DNA of 64,000 bases from Patescibacteria group bacterium (lineage in GTDB: Bacteria; Patescibacteria; Paceibacteria; UBA6257; 2-01-FULL-56-20): NCBI GenBank assembly GCA_018971305.1, contig JAGXBC010000002.1:124001-188000 (forward strand). Reading direction: 5' to 3'. This document shows positions 33,324 through 41,009 of the stretch, one piece after another. The notes below the pieces were generated by a model. That model did no database searches, was not told the DNA's origin, and saw only the letters and a program-made list of their open reading frames with translations. Each line of letters opens with the position of its first letter. Position 1 is the first letter of the stretch. The position numbers and the translations under genes are program-made.

Positions 33324-33740
33324 ATGGAAGATTGTCTATTCTGTAAGATAGCCGCAAAGCAGATACCGGCGGATGTTGTTTATGAGGATGAAAACACGCT
33401 GGCATTTCTTGATGTGAATCCCAGGGCTCCGGGGCATACTATTATTATTCCAAAGAGCCACCGGGAGACGATTCTAGATTTACCGGAGAAGGAGACAAGC
33501 AGTTTGTTTTCAGCGGTTAAGATAGTGGCTGATGCGGTTTCCGGGGCTTTGCACGCTGATGGCTTGAATATCGGAATAAATCATAAGCCCGCCGGCGGAC
33601 AGGTAGTCAATCATCTCCACGTCCATATTTTGCCAAGGTTTATAGGCGACGGGGGTACGTCGGTCCAGGGAATAGTAAATAATCCACCGAAGGATTCGTT
33701 AAAAGAAATCTGTAAAAAAATTAAGTCATTTAGAAATTAG
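33324..33740 (+). CDS. HIT-family nucleotide hydrolase
   Basis: 138 residues. CLFCKIAAKQIPADVVYEDE is the usual N-terminus (CxxC zinc half-site), FLDVNPRAPGHTIIIPK the core strand, and HLHVHILPR the histidine triad. HIT/HINT proteins hydrolyse AMP-lysine or dinucleotide conjugates. It is nine bases downstream of hisS. Confidence 0.93.
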   Translation: MEDCLFCKIAAKQIPADVVYEDENTLAFLDVNPRAPGHTIIIPKSHRETILDLPEKETSSLFSAVKIVADAVSGALHADGLNIGINHKPAGGQVVNHLHVHILPRFIGDGGTSVQGIVNNPPKDSLKEICKKIKSFRN

Positions 33741-33758
33741 AAATTTTAATCTGTAAAT

Positions 33759-33764
33759 TATAAT
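33759..33764 (+). promoter_or_regulatory. -10 box of rpsU
   Basis: TATAAT ends 7 nt before ATG 33772. Confidence 0.55.
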
Positions 33765-33771
33765 TTTAATT

Positions 33772-33987
33772 ATGCCAATAGAAGTAAGAAAAAAAGCCAG
33801 TGAGTCTCCGAATACCTTGTTTTTTAGTTTTTCGAAGAGGGTTAAAAGAAGCGGAGTTCTTAAAGAAGCGAGGAAGCGCCGTTTTCACGACCGCAAAACG
33901 AGCCGCTTGAAGCGACGCCTTTCGGCGATTCATAGGGATAATAAAAAGAAAGATATGGATCGGGCGCGCAAGCTGGGAATCGTGTAG
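33772..33987 (+). CDS. rpsU: 30S ribosomal protein bS21
   Basis: 71 residues, highly basic, with the bS21 pattern: an N-terminal strand (MPIEVRKK), SFSKRVKRSGVLKEARKRRF and a helix rich in Arg/Lys. In many bacteria bS21 helps mRNA binding near the anti-Shine-Dalgarno, which is of interest here because most genes lack a Shine-Dalgarno. The gene order rpsU-yqeY-ybeY is common. Confidence 0.88.
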   Translation: MPIEVRKKASESPNTLFFSFSKRVKRSGVLKEARKRRFHDRKTSRLKRRLSAIHRDNKKKDMDRARKLGIV

Positions 33988-34053
33988 AAGTTTGGATAAG
34001 CGGCGGCACGGAATATTGGCAGCTAATTGCAATCAAAAAAATAATAGTTTCCT

Positions 34054-34497
34054 ATGTCTCTCGTAGATCGCATTAAGGAAGACGTGAAAGCATCTCTTAA
34101 ATCTGGTGCCTCGGCGCGAGCCGGAGTTTTGCGGTTATTGCTCGCCGAGCTCCTTAATAAAGAAAAGGAAAAATTCGGCGGAACAGGAGGGAATCTTGAA
34201 GACGCGGATGCTATAGCGGTTTTACAAAAGGAAGCTAAGAAGAGAAAGGACGCTATAGAGCTTTTCCGCAAAGGGCAAAGGGAAGACCTGGAAGAAAAAG
34301 ATGAGGCAGAATTAAAGATTGTGGGGGAATATTTGCCGCAGCCGATGAGCGTCGGAGAAATCGGCTCTATTATAGATGGAGTAATAGCCAAGGGCGCGAG
34401 CGATTTTAATTCCATAATGAAAGAAGCGATGAAGGAGCTCAAGGGTAGGGTCGACGGCAGGGTTGTTGGAAATATAATAAAAGAAAAGATAAAATGA
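34054..34497 (+). CDS. yqeY: GatB/YqeY domain protein
   Basis: 147 residues. MSLVDRIKEDVKASLKSG and VLRLLLAELLNKEKE are typical of the YqeY family, whose fold matches the C-terminal tRNA-binding tail domain of GatB. The function outside the amidotransferase is unknown. It overlaps ybeY by 4 bp. Confidence 0.9.
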   Translation: MSLVDRIKEDVKASLKSGASARAGVLRLLLAELLNKEKEKFGGTGGNLEDADAIAVLQKEAKKRKDAIELFRKGQREDLEEKDEAELKIVGEYLPQPMSVGEIGSIIDGVIAKGASDFNSIMKEAMKELKGRVDGRVVGNIIKEKIK

Positions 34498-34913
34498 AGC
34501 GTGGCGGTGGCGGGGGGACCTTGGTTTTTTCCGAAAAACGAGCCGCAATGGTTGTTAGGAATAGCATTCGTCTGCTCGGATTTAAAAAGTCCAAAGCGGA
34601 CGTTTTTTTGTTGTCGGGGAATAAAATGAAGGATTTAAAGGCCAGATTTTACGGTCATAGGCCGGAAAAAGCCGTAGATGTATTGTCTTTTCCGGAGCCA
34701 AGCGATTTTCCATCTCCAGAAATCAAGGCTAAATTTCTGGGGGAAATATATTTGAATAAAGATATCGCCCGGACCGATACGGAACGCTCTACTTTCCTGG
34801 TTATCCACGGACTTTTACACCTTTTGGGCTATACACACGATAAAAAAAATGCTATTTTGAAGATGGAACGACTGGAAAAAAGGCTTGTGGAAAAAATATT
34901 TTGGCGCCTTTAG
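34494..34913 (+). CDS. ybeY: endoribonuclease YbeY (rRNA maturation)
   Basis: 139 residues. The zinc site HGLLHLLGYTHD (about 110-121) is the signature of the family, and FLGEIYLNKD precedes it. The basic N-terminus MKRGGGGGTLVFS is short. YbeY processes 16S rRNA 3' ends and takes part in ribosome quality control. It is coupled to yqeY (ATGA overlap) and lies upstream of the ftsA-ftsZ pair. Confidence 0.9.
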   Translation: MKRGGGGGTLVFSEKRAAMVVRNSIRLLGFKKSKADVFLLSGNKMKDLKARFYGHRPEKAVDVLSFPEPSDFPSPEIKAKFLGEIYLNKDIARTDTERSTFLVIHGLLHLLGYTHDKKNAILKMERLEKRLVEKIFWRL

Positions 34914-34957
34914 TTGTTCGCTTGTCGGTGAGTGGAGAAAATCGCTAAATCTTAAAT

Positions 34958-36184
34958 ATGTCATCAAATTTTGTTACAGGATTAGATATTGGAACCCACT
35001 CCATTAAGGCGGTTGTCGCCGAAAATCGCCGGGGAAAACCCTTATTAAAATTTGTTTTCAAAACGCCTTCCGCAGGAATGAGAAAAGGAGCTATTGTTGA
35101 TTTAGCCGAGGCTTCTCAGGCTATAGGCCATGCCATCGCGGAAATAAAAAAATTTTCTAAGCAGGCTGCGAAAAATATTTATCTTAACATCGGTTCGCCG
35201 CAAGTGAAGGCTCAGGCCTCGCGCGGTATTGTGGCTGTCTCTCGCGCTGACGCAGAAATTTATCGGGACGATGTTGAACGAGTTGTGAAGGCTAGCGAGG
35301 CGGTTAATTTGTCTCCGAACAGAACTATAATCCACAACGTAACCAAGGAGTTTATAGTTGACGGCATAGGCGATATTTCCGACCCCATCGGGCTTTCCGG
35401 AAACAGATTGGAAGTCCACAGTTTAATAATTGACGCTTTTTCTCCTCACGTTAAAACGCTTATCCGCGCAGTGGAGCTTGCTGGGGGAGAAATAGGCGGC
35501 TTGGTTTTCAGTCCGCTTGTAGCCAGCCGTTCGGCGCTAAGTAAGAAACAAAAAAATTTAGGAACGGTCCTGATTGATGTCGGTTTTGGGACGACGGGAA
35601 TGAGCGTATATGAAGAAAACAAACTTGTTGGTGTTGCTAAATTCCCTGTTGGTGCCGGAAATATTTCCAACGATTTGGCGGTTGGGCTTAAGATCCCTGT
35701 TGATGCCGCTGAGAACCTCAAGCTTGGTTATGGATATGCGCTGGCCAGAGACGTCGGTCATAAGGAAACGGTTGATCTTAAAAAATTTTCACCAGAGGCA
35801 AAAGGAATAATTTCGCGGAGATTCATTGCCGAGATAATAGAATCCCGCCTTGCGGAAATCATAGGATTCATAAATAATGAGTTAAAAATTTTGGAAAATC
35901 GGGGCCGTTTGCCGGGCGGAGTCGTTGTTGTCGGTGGCGGAGCGAAGATGGCGGGGCTTTCTGAGCTTGTCAAACAGGAATTGAAACTCTCTTGCCAAAT
36001 TGGATTGGCATTGGATAATGAATGGGAGGTGGAAAATACCGAATTTGAGGAGAATCTGGAAGACCCCGAATTCGTTACGGCTTTAGGCCTCGTTCTTTGG
36101 GGGATTGACGAAGAGGACTGGAACGGTAAGAATCTTTTCTCCAAATTCAGCGTAAGGACGGCACTCAAGTATTTCTTGCCATAA
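34958..36184 (+). CDS. ftsA: cell division protein FtsA
   Basis: 408 residues, actin-like. FVTGLDIGTHSIKAVVAENR is the phosphate-1 motif, IDVGFGTTGMSVYEE the phosphate-2 motif and VVVGGGAKMAGL the adenosine motif; the SHS2 1C domain is between them (about 90-170). The C-terminus (FSKFSVRTALKYFLP) is amphipathic and would tether FtsZ filaments to the membrane. ftsZ follows 13 bp later. Confidence 0.93.
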   Translation: MSSNFVTGLDIGTHSIKAVVAENRRGKPLLKFVFKTPSAGMRKGAIVDLAEASQAIGHAIAEIKKFSKQAAKNIYLNIGSPQVKAQASRGIVAVSRADAEIYRDDVERVVKASEAVNLSPNRTIIHNVTKEFIVDGIGDISDPIGLSGNRLEVHSLIIDAFSPHVKTLIRAVELAGGEIGGLVFSPLVASRSALSKKQKNLGTVLIDVGFGTTGMSVYEENKLVGVAKFPVGAGNISNDLAVGLKIPVDAAENLKLGYGYALARDVGHKETVDLKKFSPEAKGIISRRFIAEIIESRLAEIIGFINNELKILENRGRLPGGVVVVGGGAKMAGLSELVKQELKLSCQIGLALDNEWEVENTEFEENLEDPEFVTALGLVLWGIDEEDWNGKNLFSKFSVRTALKYFLP

Positions 36185-36197
36185 AGAATCTGCAATT

Positions 36198-37457
36198 ATG
36201 AAAAAAATAAAGAAATCAAAACAAAAAAACCAGGGTAAGCAAGCTCAGTTTGCCAATATTAAAGTTATCGGTGTTGGCGGTGGCGGCGGGAACGCGGTTT
36301 CGCGAATGAGCCGTGATTTTCTGCGCGGAGTGGATTTTATAGCTATCAATACCGACCACCAAGATCTAGATGTCTGTGGTGTCAGGCAGAAAATTTATAT
36401 AGGCAGGAATTTGACGCGAGGATTGGGAACTGGCATGAACCCTGACCTCGGCAGACAGGCGGCAGAAGAAAACAGATCTGAAATAGCCGAGTCGCTCCAT
36501 GGCGCAGATATGGTCTTTATAGCTGCCGGTTTGGGCGGGGGGACTGGAACCGGCGGCGCGCCTATTGTCGCTGAAGCAGCCAAACAGGCCGGGGCTCTTA
36601 CTATCGCAGTTGTTACCAAACCTTTTGCTTTTGAAGGCTCTCAGCGCGACCGTATCGCGAGAGAAGGATTAATAAAGTTGAAAGAAAAAGTTGACGCCTT
36701 AATAGTTGTCCCCAACGACAGGATTTTTACGATTATTCACAAAGACACCCCCATCCTAAAAGCTTTTGAAGCCATAGACGACGTTCTTAAAAATTCTTTG
36801 CGAGGAATCGTGGAACTCATCGCTTCTCCGGGGATCATCAATCTTGATTTCGCCGATGTCAAAAACGTTGTGCAAGACGCTGGTATTGCCGTTATAGGAG
36901 TAGGCACTGCCTCTGGGGCGGACAGGGCGACTAGTGCCGTTAATCTTGCCCTGAATTCTCCTCTGCTTGAGACAAGCGCCGAAGGAGCTAAGGCTGTGAT
37001 TTTGGGAATCTCCGGCGGTCGGGATTTGAAGATGAGCGAGATCAACGATGCCGCTAAGGTCGTTGCGCAAGTTGCCGATCCTGGAGCGCGTATTATTTTT
37101 GGCGCCTATCACGACAGAAGCTTAAAGCCCAACCAGATCAAGGTTACTATGATTGCCACCGGGTTCAACGGTAACCAGCCCAACTCTCTTTTCTCGGGTC
37201 ACTTAAGTGAAAGTAAGGCACAGGGAGTTTTCCCCCGAACCCTTAAATCCGAAGATGATGGAAGAGAAGAGAAAATGTCGCCAACCCCTTTTGATTCCAA
37301 ACATTCCTCCGCGGCCGCAAAGGTAAAATCGTCCGACGGCGGCAGTCTCGGCCGTGAAGTTGTAAGGGAAGAAAAGCGTTTTGAAAAGGGAGACATCAGT
37401 AAAAAAGAAAGCGATATCTGGGACATCCCGACCTTCCTCAGGAGAAAGAAAAAATAA
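36198..37457 (+). CDS. ftsZ: cell division GTPase FtsZ
   Basis: 419 residues. A Lys-rich N-terminal tail (KKIKKSKQKNQGKQ) precedes IKVIGVGGGGGNAVSRM. The tubulin signature GGGTGTGGAP is intact and the T7 synergy loop NLDFADVKNVV is present. The acidic/Ser-rich linker (about 330-400) ends in IWDIPTFLRRKKK, the FtsA-binding tail. The product forms the cytokinetic ring. A bidirectional terminator follows. Confidence 0.96.
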   Translation: MKKIKKSKQKNQGKQAQFANIKVIGVGGGGGNAVSRMSRDFLRGVDFIAINTDHQDLDVCGVRQKIYIGRNLTRGLGTGMNPDLGRQAAEENRSEIAESLHGADMVFIAAGLGGGTGTGGAPIVAEAAKQAGALTIAVVTKPFAFEGSQRDRIAREGLIKLKEKVDALIVVPNDRIFTIIHKDTPILKAFEAIDDVLKNSLRGIVELIASPGIINLDFADVKNVVQDAGIAVIGVGTASGADRATSAVNLALNSPLLETSAEGAKAVILGISGGRDLKMSEINDAAKVVAQVADPGARIIFGAYHDRSLKPNQIKVTMIATGFNGNQPNSLFSGHLSESKAQGVFPRTLKSEDDGREEKMSPTPFDSKHSSAAAKVKSSDGGSLGREVVREEKRFEKGDISKKESDIWDIPTFLRRKKK

Positions 37458-37480
37458 CAAAGATATAAATACAAAAATAG

Positions 37481-37505
37481 AATACCTCGCGCAGCGCGAG
37501 GTATT
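37481..37505. terminator. bidirectional terminator after ftsZ
   Basis: AATACCTCGCGC and GCGCGAGGTATT pair around one base. It separates ftsZ from the convergent gene at 37505, whose stop codon it touches. Confidence 0.8.
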
Positions 37506-37834
37506 TATGTTTTGTTTTCTGATGGCCACCAATCGTGTTTTAATATTTCTGCGGCATCTTCAAAAGATTTTGCATTATGGAAGAGGAGATTATATGCTAC
37601 ATGCTCTGCGTTCGGTTTCTTTATCACGGGTTTAATATGGGGATGCCTTTTAGGTTTTGGTTGCCACCAGTCTTTTTGTAAAATATCGAGTGCCTCCGTT
37701 AATGACTGGGCCTTACCAAAGAGCAGCCTATAAGCTTCCTGATGCTTGTTGCGTTTTTCTTTGATGAATATAGGATTTTCATCCGGATGTTTTGGTGGAA
37801 CATGGTGCTTCGTCCAGCCTCTTCTTGATGACAA
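37505..37834 (-). CDS. small protein with HHVPP motif and duplicated LLF-A-DWW repeat
   Basis: 109 residues with a TTG start, supported by AGGAG 5 nt upstream. GWTKHHVPPKHP near the N-terminus resembles the zinc/HNH-like HH motif of small CPR proteins. It is followed by two copies of a ~35-residue unit: HQEAYRLLFGKAQSLTEALD...KDWWQ and EHVAYNLLFHNAKSFEDAAE...HDWWP. The function is unknown. It is one of the Shine-Dalgarno-led orphan genes in this window. Confidence 0.7.
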   Translation of the reverse strand: MSSRRGWTKHHVPPKHPDENPIFIKEKRNKHQEAYRLLFGKAQSLTEALDILQKDWWQPKPKRHPHIKPVIKKPNAEHVAYNLLFHNAKSFEDAAEILKHDWWPSENKT

Positions 37835-37909
37835 GAGATCTCCTCAATAGCCAGTAATTCTGATTACCATCCTAACACCAGAAGTTCTGTGCCTGCAATA
37901 CCCCGCTCT

Positions 37910-38956
37910 TTATTCGTCATTGTCCGGTCCCTCAATCGCCAAAGATTCCGTATTCATTGCTTCGCCTGTTATTTTTAGGACATCTTTATCTATTTTCCCG
38001 AATTCTTTTTGCGCGTGATTATAGGCGCTGACAGTCGTTGTGAGGTTTTTGCCTATCTTACCGAAATACTCTTCGTAGTTGATTAGGTGCTTGCGAAGAT
38101 TATCAACCTGCTTGATTATGTCTTGCGCTTGCTCGGATATTTTTTGATTGCGCAGGCCCTGTAAAACGGTTTGCAGGTAAGCGAGGAACGAAGTGGGAGA
38201 AACTATTATCACTTTTTTTTGAAAAGCGTAAGTTATCATATTTTTATCTTCCGCGTCGCTGCCGACTTTATTTATCAGAAGATCGTAATATATCGCCTCC
38301 GATGGTATGAACATAAAAGCGAAGTCCATCGTGTCTTCCTGCGGCTTTACGTATTTTGATGTTTCGTCAATTCTGTTTTTAATATCAGAGACAAAGGACG
38401 ATTCGTATTTTTTCTTTTCTGAGGGATCCGTGGCCGCGGCAAAGCGATTATAATTTTCCAAACTGAACTTGGAATCAATCGGGATTATTTTTTTATCCGC
38501 GAAAACTGCGGCGTCAACTATTACTCCGTCAGCGAAGGGGTATTGCATTTGATATTGCCCTGGGGGCAGGACGTTCTTCAAAACCGTTTCCAATAAATAT
38601 TCCCCCAGTATGCCGCGTTGTTTGGGGTTTGTAAGCGTATCTTGCAGTTTCTTTATCTGTTCGTTCATAGCGAGCGTCTGTCGAGCTGCCTCATCAACCC
38701 TTGTCAGCTTTTCGGTAACATCGCTAATTATTTTTGCGCTTTGGCGTGTCACCTCGGTCACGGTATGCTTGGATTCATTGGCTATTTGCCCGAGCTTTAT
38801 GTCAAGTGAGCGGTTCAATTCCGTCATTTGATGCTGCAAGATAACTAGTGATTGGTCGTTTTGGTTGTTTGCCGGCTTATTCCTGGTCAGGCGCCAAACC
38901 AAGGCGATTCCCGCCGCGAGTACTATAAGCGTAACAATAAGTAGAATTGATTCCAT
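37910..38956 (-). CDS. rmuC: DNA recombination protein RmuC
   Basis: 348 residues. An N-terminal membrane helix (about 2-22), a long coiled coil (about 40-110), and the RmuC nuclease-like core: KQRGILGEYLLETVL, DGVIVDAAVFADKKIIPIDSKF (PD-(D/E)XK-type Asp and Lys) and DFAFMFIPSEAIYYDLL. RmuC limits inversion at short repeats in E. coli, which is of interest given the many palindromes here. TAAAAT is 6 nt before the ATG. Confidence 0.92.
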   Translation of the reverse strand: MESILLIVTLIVLAAGIALVWRLTRNKPANNQNDQSLVILQHQMTELNRSLDIKLGQIANESKHTVTEVTRQSAKIISDVTEKLTRVDEAARQTLAMNEQIKKLQDTLTNPKQRGILGEYLLETVLKNVLPPGQYQMQYPFADGVIVDAAVFADKKIIPIDSKFSLENYNRFAAATDPSEKKKYESSFVSDIKNRIDETSKYVKPQEDTMDFAFMFIPSEAIYYDLLINKVGSDAEDKNMITYAFQKKVIIVSPTSFLAYLQTVLQGLRNQKISEQAQDIIKQVDNLRKHLINYEEYFGKIGKNLTTTVSAYNHAQKEFGKIDKDVLKITGEAMNTESLAIEGPDNDE

Positions 38957-38995
38957 TGTTTAATTTTAACTTTTATTCGTAGAAACCTCAAAATA

Positions 38996-39026
38996 AAATC
39001 CCCTCAATAAGCACGCAGGGGGATTT
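38996..39026 (-). terminator. terminator for gene 39066-40028
   Basis: AAATCCCC and GGGGATTT pair; on the minus strand the stem is followed by TTATTTT. Confidence 0.75.
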
Positions 39027-39065
39027 ATGAGGAGCAAAACCTTTTATATCTGACCGAGATCATTT

Positions 39066-40028
39066 TTATTGTATCTTTTGCTTTTTGGCTTTCAGCGAAT
39101 CATCCACCAATTTTTCAACTTCGGCGGTAAATTGGTTCTGAGTGATTTTGCCTTTAGATAGTCGGATTTCTAGTTCCCCAAATTTTTTCTTTATCTCGGC
39201 CGGACTTTCTCCCGCAGTCCCGAATTCTTCGGCTAGCATTTTATTTGCGGTATCTTTGAATTTTCTGTAGGTTCTAGAATTGTATTGCCCTTTAAGTTCT
39301 TCAAGTTTGCGTCCGATAACATTCTCTCTTTTTTCTTCTTTCAATCTCTCTTTAGAGAAAAGCCTATGTTCTTTTGCGAGTTCCAGGAAATTACTTTGGT
39401 TTTCTTCGTCCGCGAGAGAGATAAGAATTTCTGTTTGTTTTGGTGTTAGTCCCAAACTGGAACCGAAACTGAGCAATTGGCCAATAATATAATTCCGCTC
39501 TCTACCGCTTATTTCTTGGACATAGGTATTGTCTTTGGATTCTATGCGATATTTGGGTTCGTTCGTGAATCGCCACAAGTCAATAAAATTCTCATCGTCT
39601 TCGTTCTCTTTCTCCTGGACCTTGGATTTATGTTTGAATTCTGGTTCTAAATCCAGCTCAGGCGCGCCATCATTATTAGTATTGTCCTCTATTAATTTTT
39701 CTGCAAATGAAAAATCTCTGGAAATATTATCTCCCAGTTTTTTGAGCAGCGATTTCTCATATAATTGCGGCCTTAAATCGGCCAATTCTCTCAGAAATAA
39801 TTCCTTAATTTTTTCTATCTGTTCCGGGGGCAGACCAAGCCGCTCGTTTTTGAAGAATCCCACCAGTTCGTCTATTTTCTCCCAGTAATACAGCCGGTCG
39901 ATGTAATTACTGGTCGTATCTACGATTTTTCTATATGCCGCATCCTCCAGATATTTTTTAAGATTAAGATTGCGCATTTCCGGGTATACCTCCGGTGTGC
40001 TGGGAAACTGTTCTGTTTTATTGGACAT
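39066..40028 (-). CDS. charged helical protein, function unknown
   Basis: 320 residues, highly charged, no signal peptide or membrane helix. Predicted helices cover most of it; an acidic disordered stretch (DNTNNDGAPELDLEPEFKHKSK, split at its ends) lies near residue 115-135, and the last ~60 residues resemble the SHOCT-type motif (LEIRLSKGKITQNQFTAEVEKL). SHOCT-like C-termini mediate oligomerisation in many small bacterial proteins. TAGAAT lies 8 nt before the ATG. No family recognised for the main body. Confidence 0.6.
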   Translation of the reverse strand: MSNKTEQFPSTPEVYPEMRNLNLKKYLEDAAYRKIVDTTSNYIDRLYYWEKIDELVGFFKNERLGLPPEQIEKIKELFLRELADLRPQLYEKSLLKKLGDNISRDFSFAEKLIEDNTNNDGAPELDLEPEFKHKSKVQEKENEDDENFIDLWRFTNEPKYRIESKDNTYVQEISGRERNYIIGQLLSFGSSLGLTPKQTEILISLADEENQSNFLELAKEHRLFSKERLKEEKRENVIGRKLEELKGQYNSRTYRKFKDTANKMLAEEFGTAGESPAEIKKKFGELEIRLSKGKITQNQFTAEVEKLVDDSLKAKKQKIQ

Positions 40029-40094
40029 AAAAACTCATTCTAATTCTTTACGCGCGAAATGCCAAATTTCCGGAGATAACCTGTTCTGTAAAAT

Positions 40095-40126
40095 AAAACA
40101 GCTCCGGTTTTAGCCGGAGCTGTTTT
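40095..40126 (-). terminator. terminator for the RRM gene
   Basis: AAAACAGCTCCGG and CCGGAGCTGTTTT pair around TTTTA; a further T-rich run follows on the minus strand. Confidence 0.88.
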
Positions 40127-40140
40127 CTCAAGAATAGCGA

Positions 40141-40467
40141 TTACCAGCGGTCTCTGTGACCACCTCCGAATCCACCGCCATTACCGCCACGGTCGTTGTC
40201 CCTGCGAGGAGGACGAGCCTCCATCGGCCGGGCTTCGTTCACCGTAAGCGAGCGTCCGCCGAAGTCTTTGCCATTCCACATTTCGATAGCCTTGTCAGCT
40301 TCTTCATCGGAAGACATTTCAACGAAACCGAATCCTTTGGAACGACCAGAGAATTTATCTATGATTATCGTTGCTGAGGTAACGGTTCCGGCTTTGGCGA
40401 AAGCGTCCTGCAATTCCTCCTGAGTGGTGGTATAAGGCAGTCCGCCAACGTATAATTTCTTAGCCAT
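40141..40467 (-). CDS. RRM-domain RNA-binding protein
   Basis: 108 residues. One RNA-recognition motif: RNP2 KLYVGGLPY (about 4-12) and RNP1 KGFGFVEM (about 44-51), followed by a Gly/Arg/Asp-rich tail (RDNDRGGNGGGFGGGHRDRW). This matches the Rbp proteins of cyanobacteria and other bacteria, which are often cold-induced RNA chaperones. The promoter is ~200 nt upstream, leaving a long untranslated leader with a GC hairpin, unlike the leaderless genes around it. Confidence 0.93.
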   Translation of the reverse strand: MAKKLYVGGLPYTTTQEELQDAFAKAGTVTSATIIIDKFSGRSKGFGFVEMSSDEEADKAIEMWNGKDFGGRSLTVNEARPMEARPPRRDNDRGGNGGGFGGGHRDRW

Positions 40468-40669
40468 GTTTAATTAATAATAATAAAATTAGCTTCCAGT
40501 TCTTAGCTTGGAACTTTTAGTAAATTACCTAAAAATCTTTATGTGCTAGTACTTAAAAACTATTTTGTGTAAGGCGACCAACTTCTCCCTCTGCCTCCCT
40601 CTGCGAGCCACCGCGCGTTTTTTCGCGTTTGGTCTGCTTTAGTCCGCTTATGTGAGAACACTTACAAGC
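40468..40669 (-). promoter_or_regulatory. long 5' leader of the RRM gene
   Basis: About 200 nt from the predicted start site to the ATG with no reading frame I believe. It contains CGCG-A6-CGCG (a short hairpin), purine-rich GAGGGAGGCAGAGGGAGAAG and A+T-rich sequence near the start codon. Long leaders that respond to temperature precede cold-shock genes in other bacteria; a similar role here is inference. Confidence 0.45.
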
Positions 40670-40675
40670 AACTCT

Positions 40676-40704
40676 ATTATAGCACCTATCGTCGGAGAAC
40701 GCAA
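40676..40704 (-). promoter_or_regulatory. sigma-70-type promoter of the RRM gene
   Basis: TTGCGT (40699-40704) and TATAAT (40676-40681) on the minus strand with a 17-nt spacer. Confidence 0.65.
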
Positions 40705-40859
40705 GGGGACGAGGTTGTTTGCAATAAAAAGGGCATATCTCTATAGGGGCTATAAGATTAAACAAATTTTTATTTTAATCATTAGCCAAATTATATCAGT
40801 TCCCGATTGCTTTTATCGGCGGCTTGGTGTATCATTCAATTGAAATTTGCGGGTTCAAA

Positions 40860-40886
40860 CCCTCTTCGGTGAGGGATTTTATTTCT
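40860..40886 (+). terminator. possible terminator or leader hairpin upstream of typA
   Basis: CCCTC and GAGGG pair around TTCGGT, followed by ATTTTATTT. It lies about 130 nt before the typA start and may be a small-RNA or leader terminator. Confidence 0.45.
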
Positions 40887-40892
40887 ATGGAT

Positions 40893-41009
40893 CCCGTTAG
40901 ATATTAAGCATCTGCGGGACAAGTAGATTGTAAATACAAGAAAGATAATATTATTCAGAATAAATTAACTAATATTACGGAAACGTAAACGTTTCCTATC
41001 TCTAACGGG
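40893..41009 (+). promoter_or_regulatory. structured 5' region directly before typA
   Basis: CCCGTTAGA (40893-40901) is complementary to TCTAACGGG (41001-41009), which ends at the typA ATG. Nested inside is a perfect hairpin GGAAACGT-AA-ACGTTTCC (40979-40996). If transcribed as a leader, the start codon would sit at the base of a long helix, so translation could be structure-controlled. No Shine-Dalgarno is visible. Confidence 0.5.

Noticed and set aside
40840..40890. GGGTTCAAACCC near 40850 looks like a tRNA T-arm
   Set aside because: The stem fails after three pairs and no acceptor, D-arm or anticodon arm can be placed around it; better read as part of a small hairpin.
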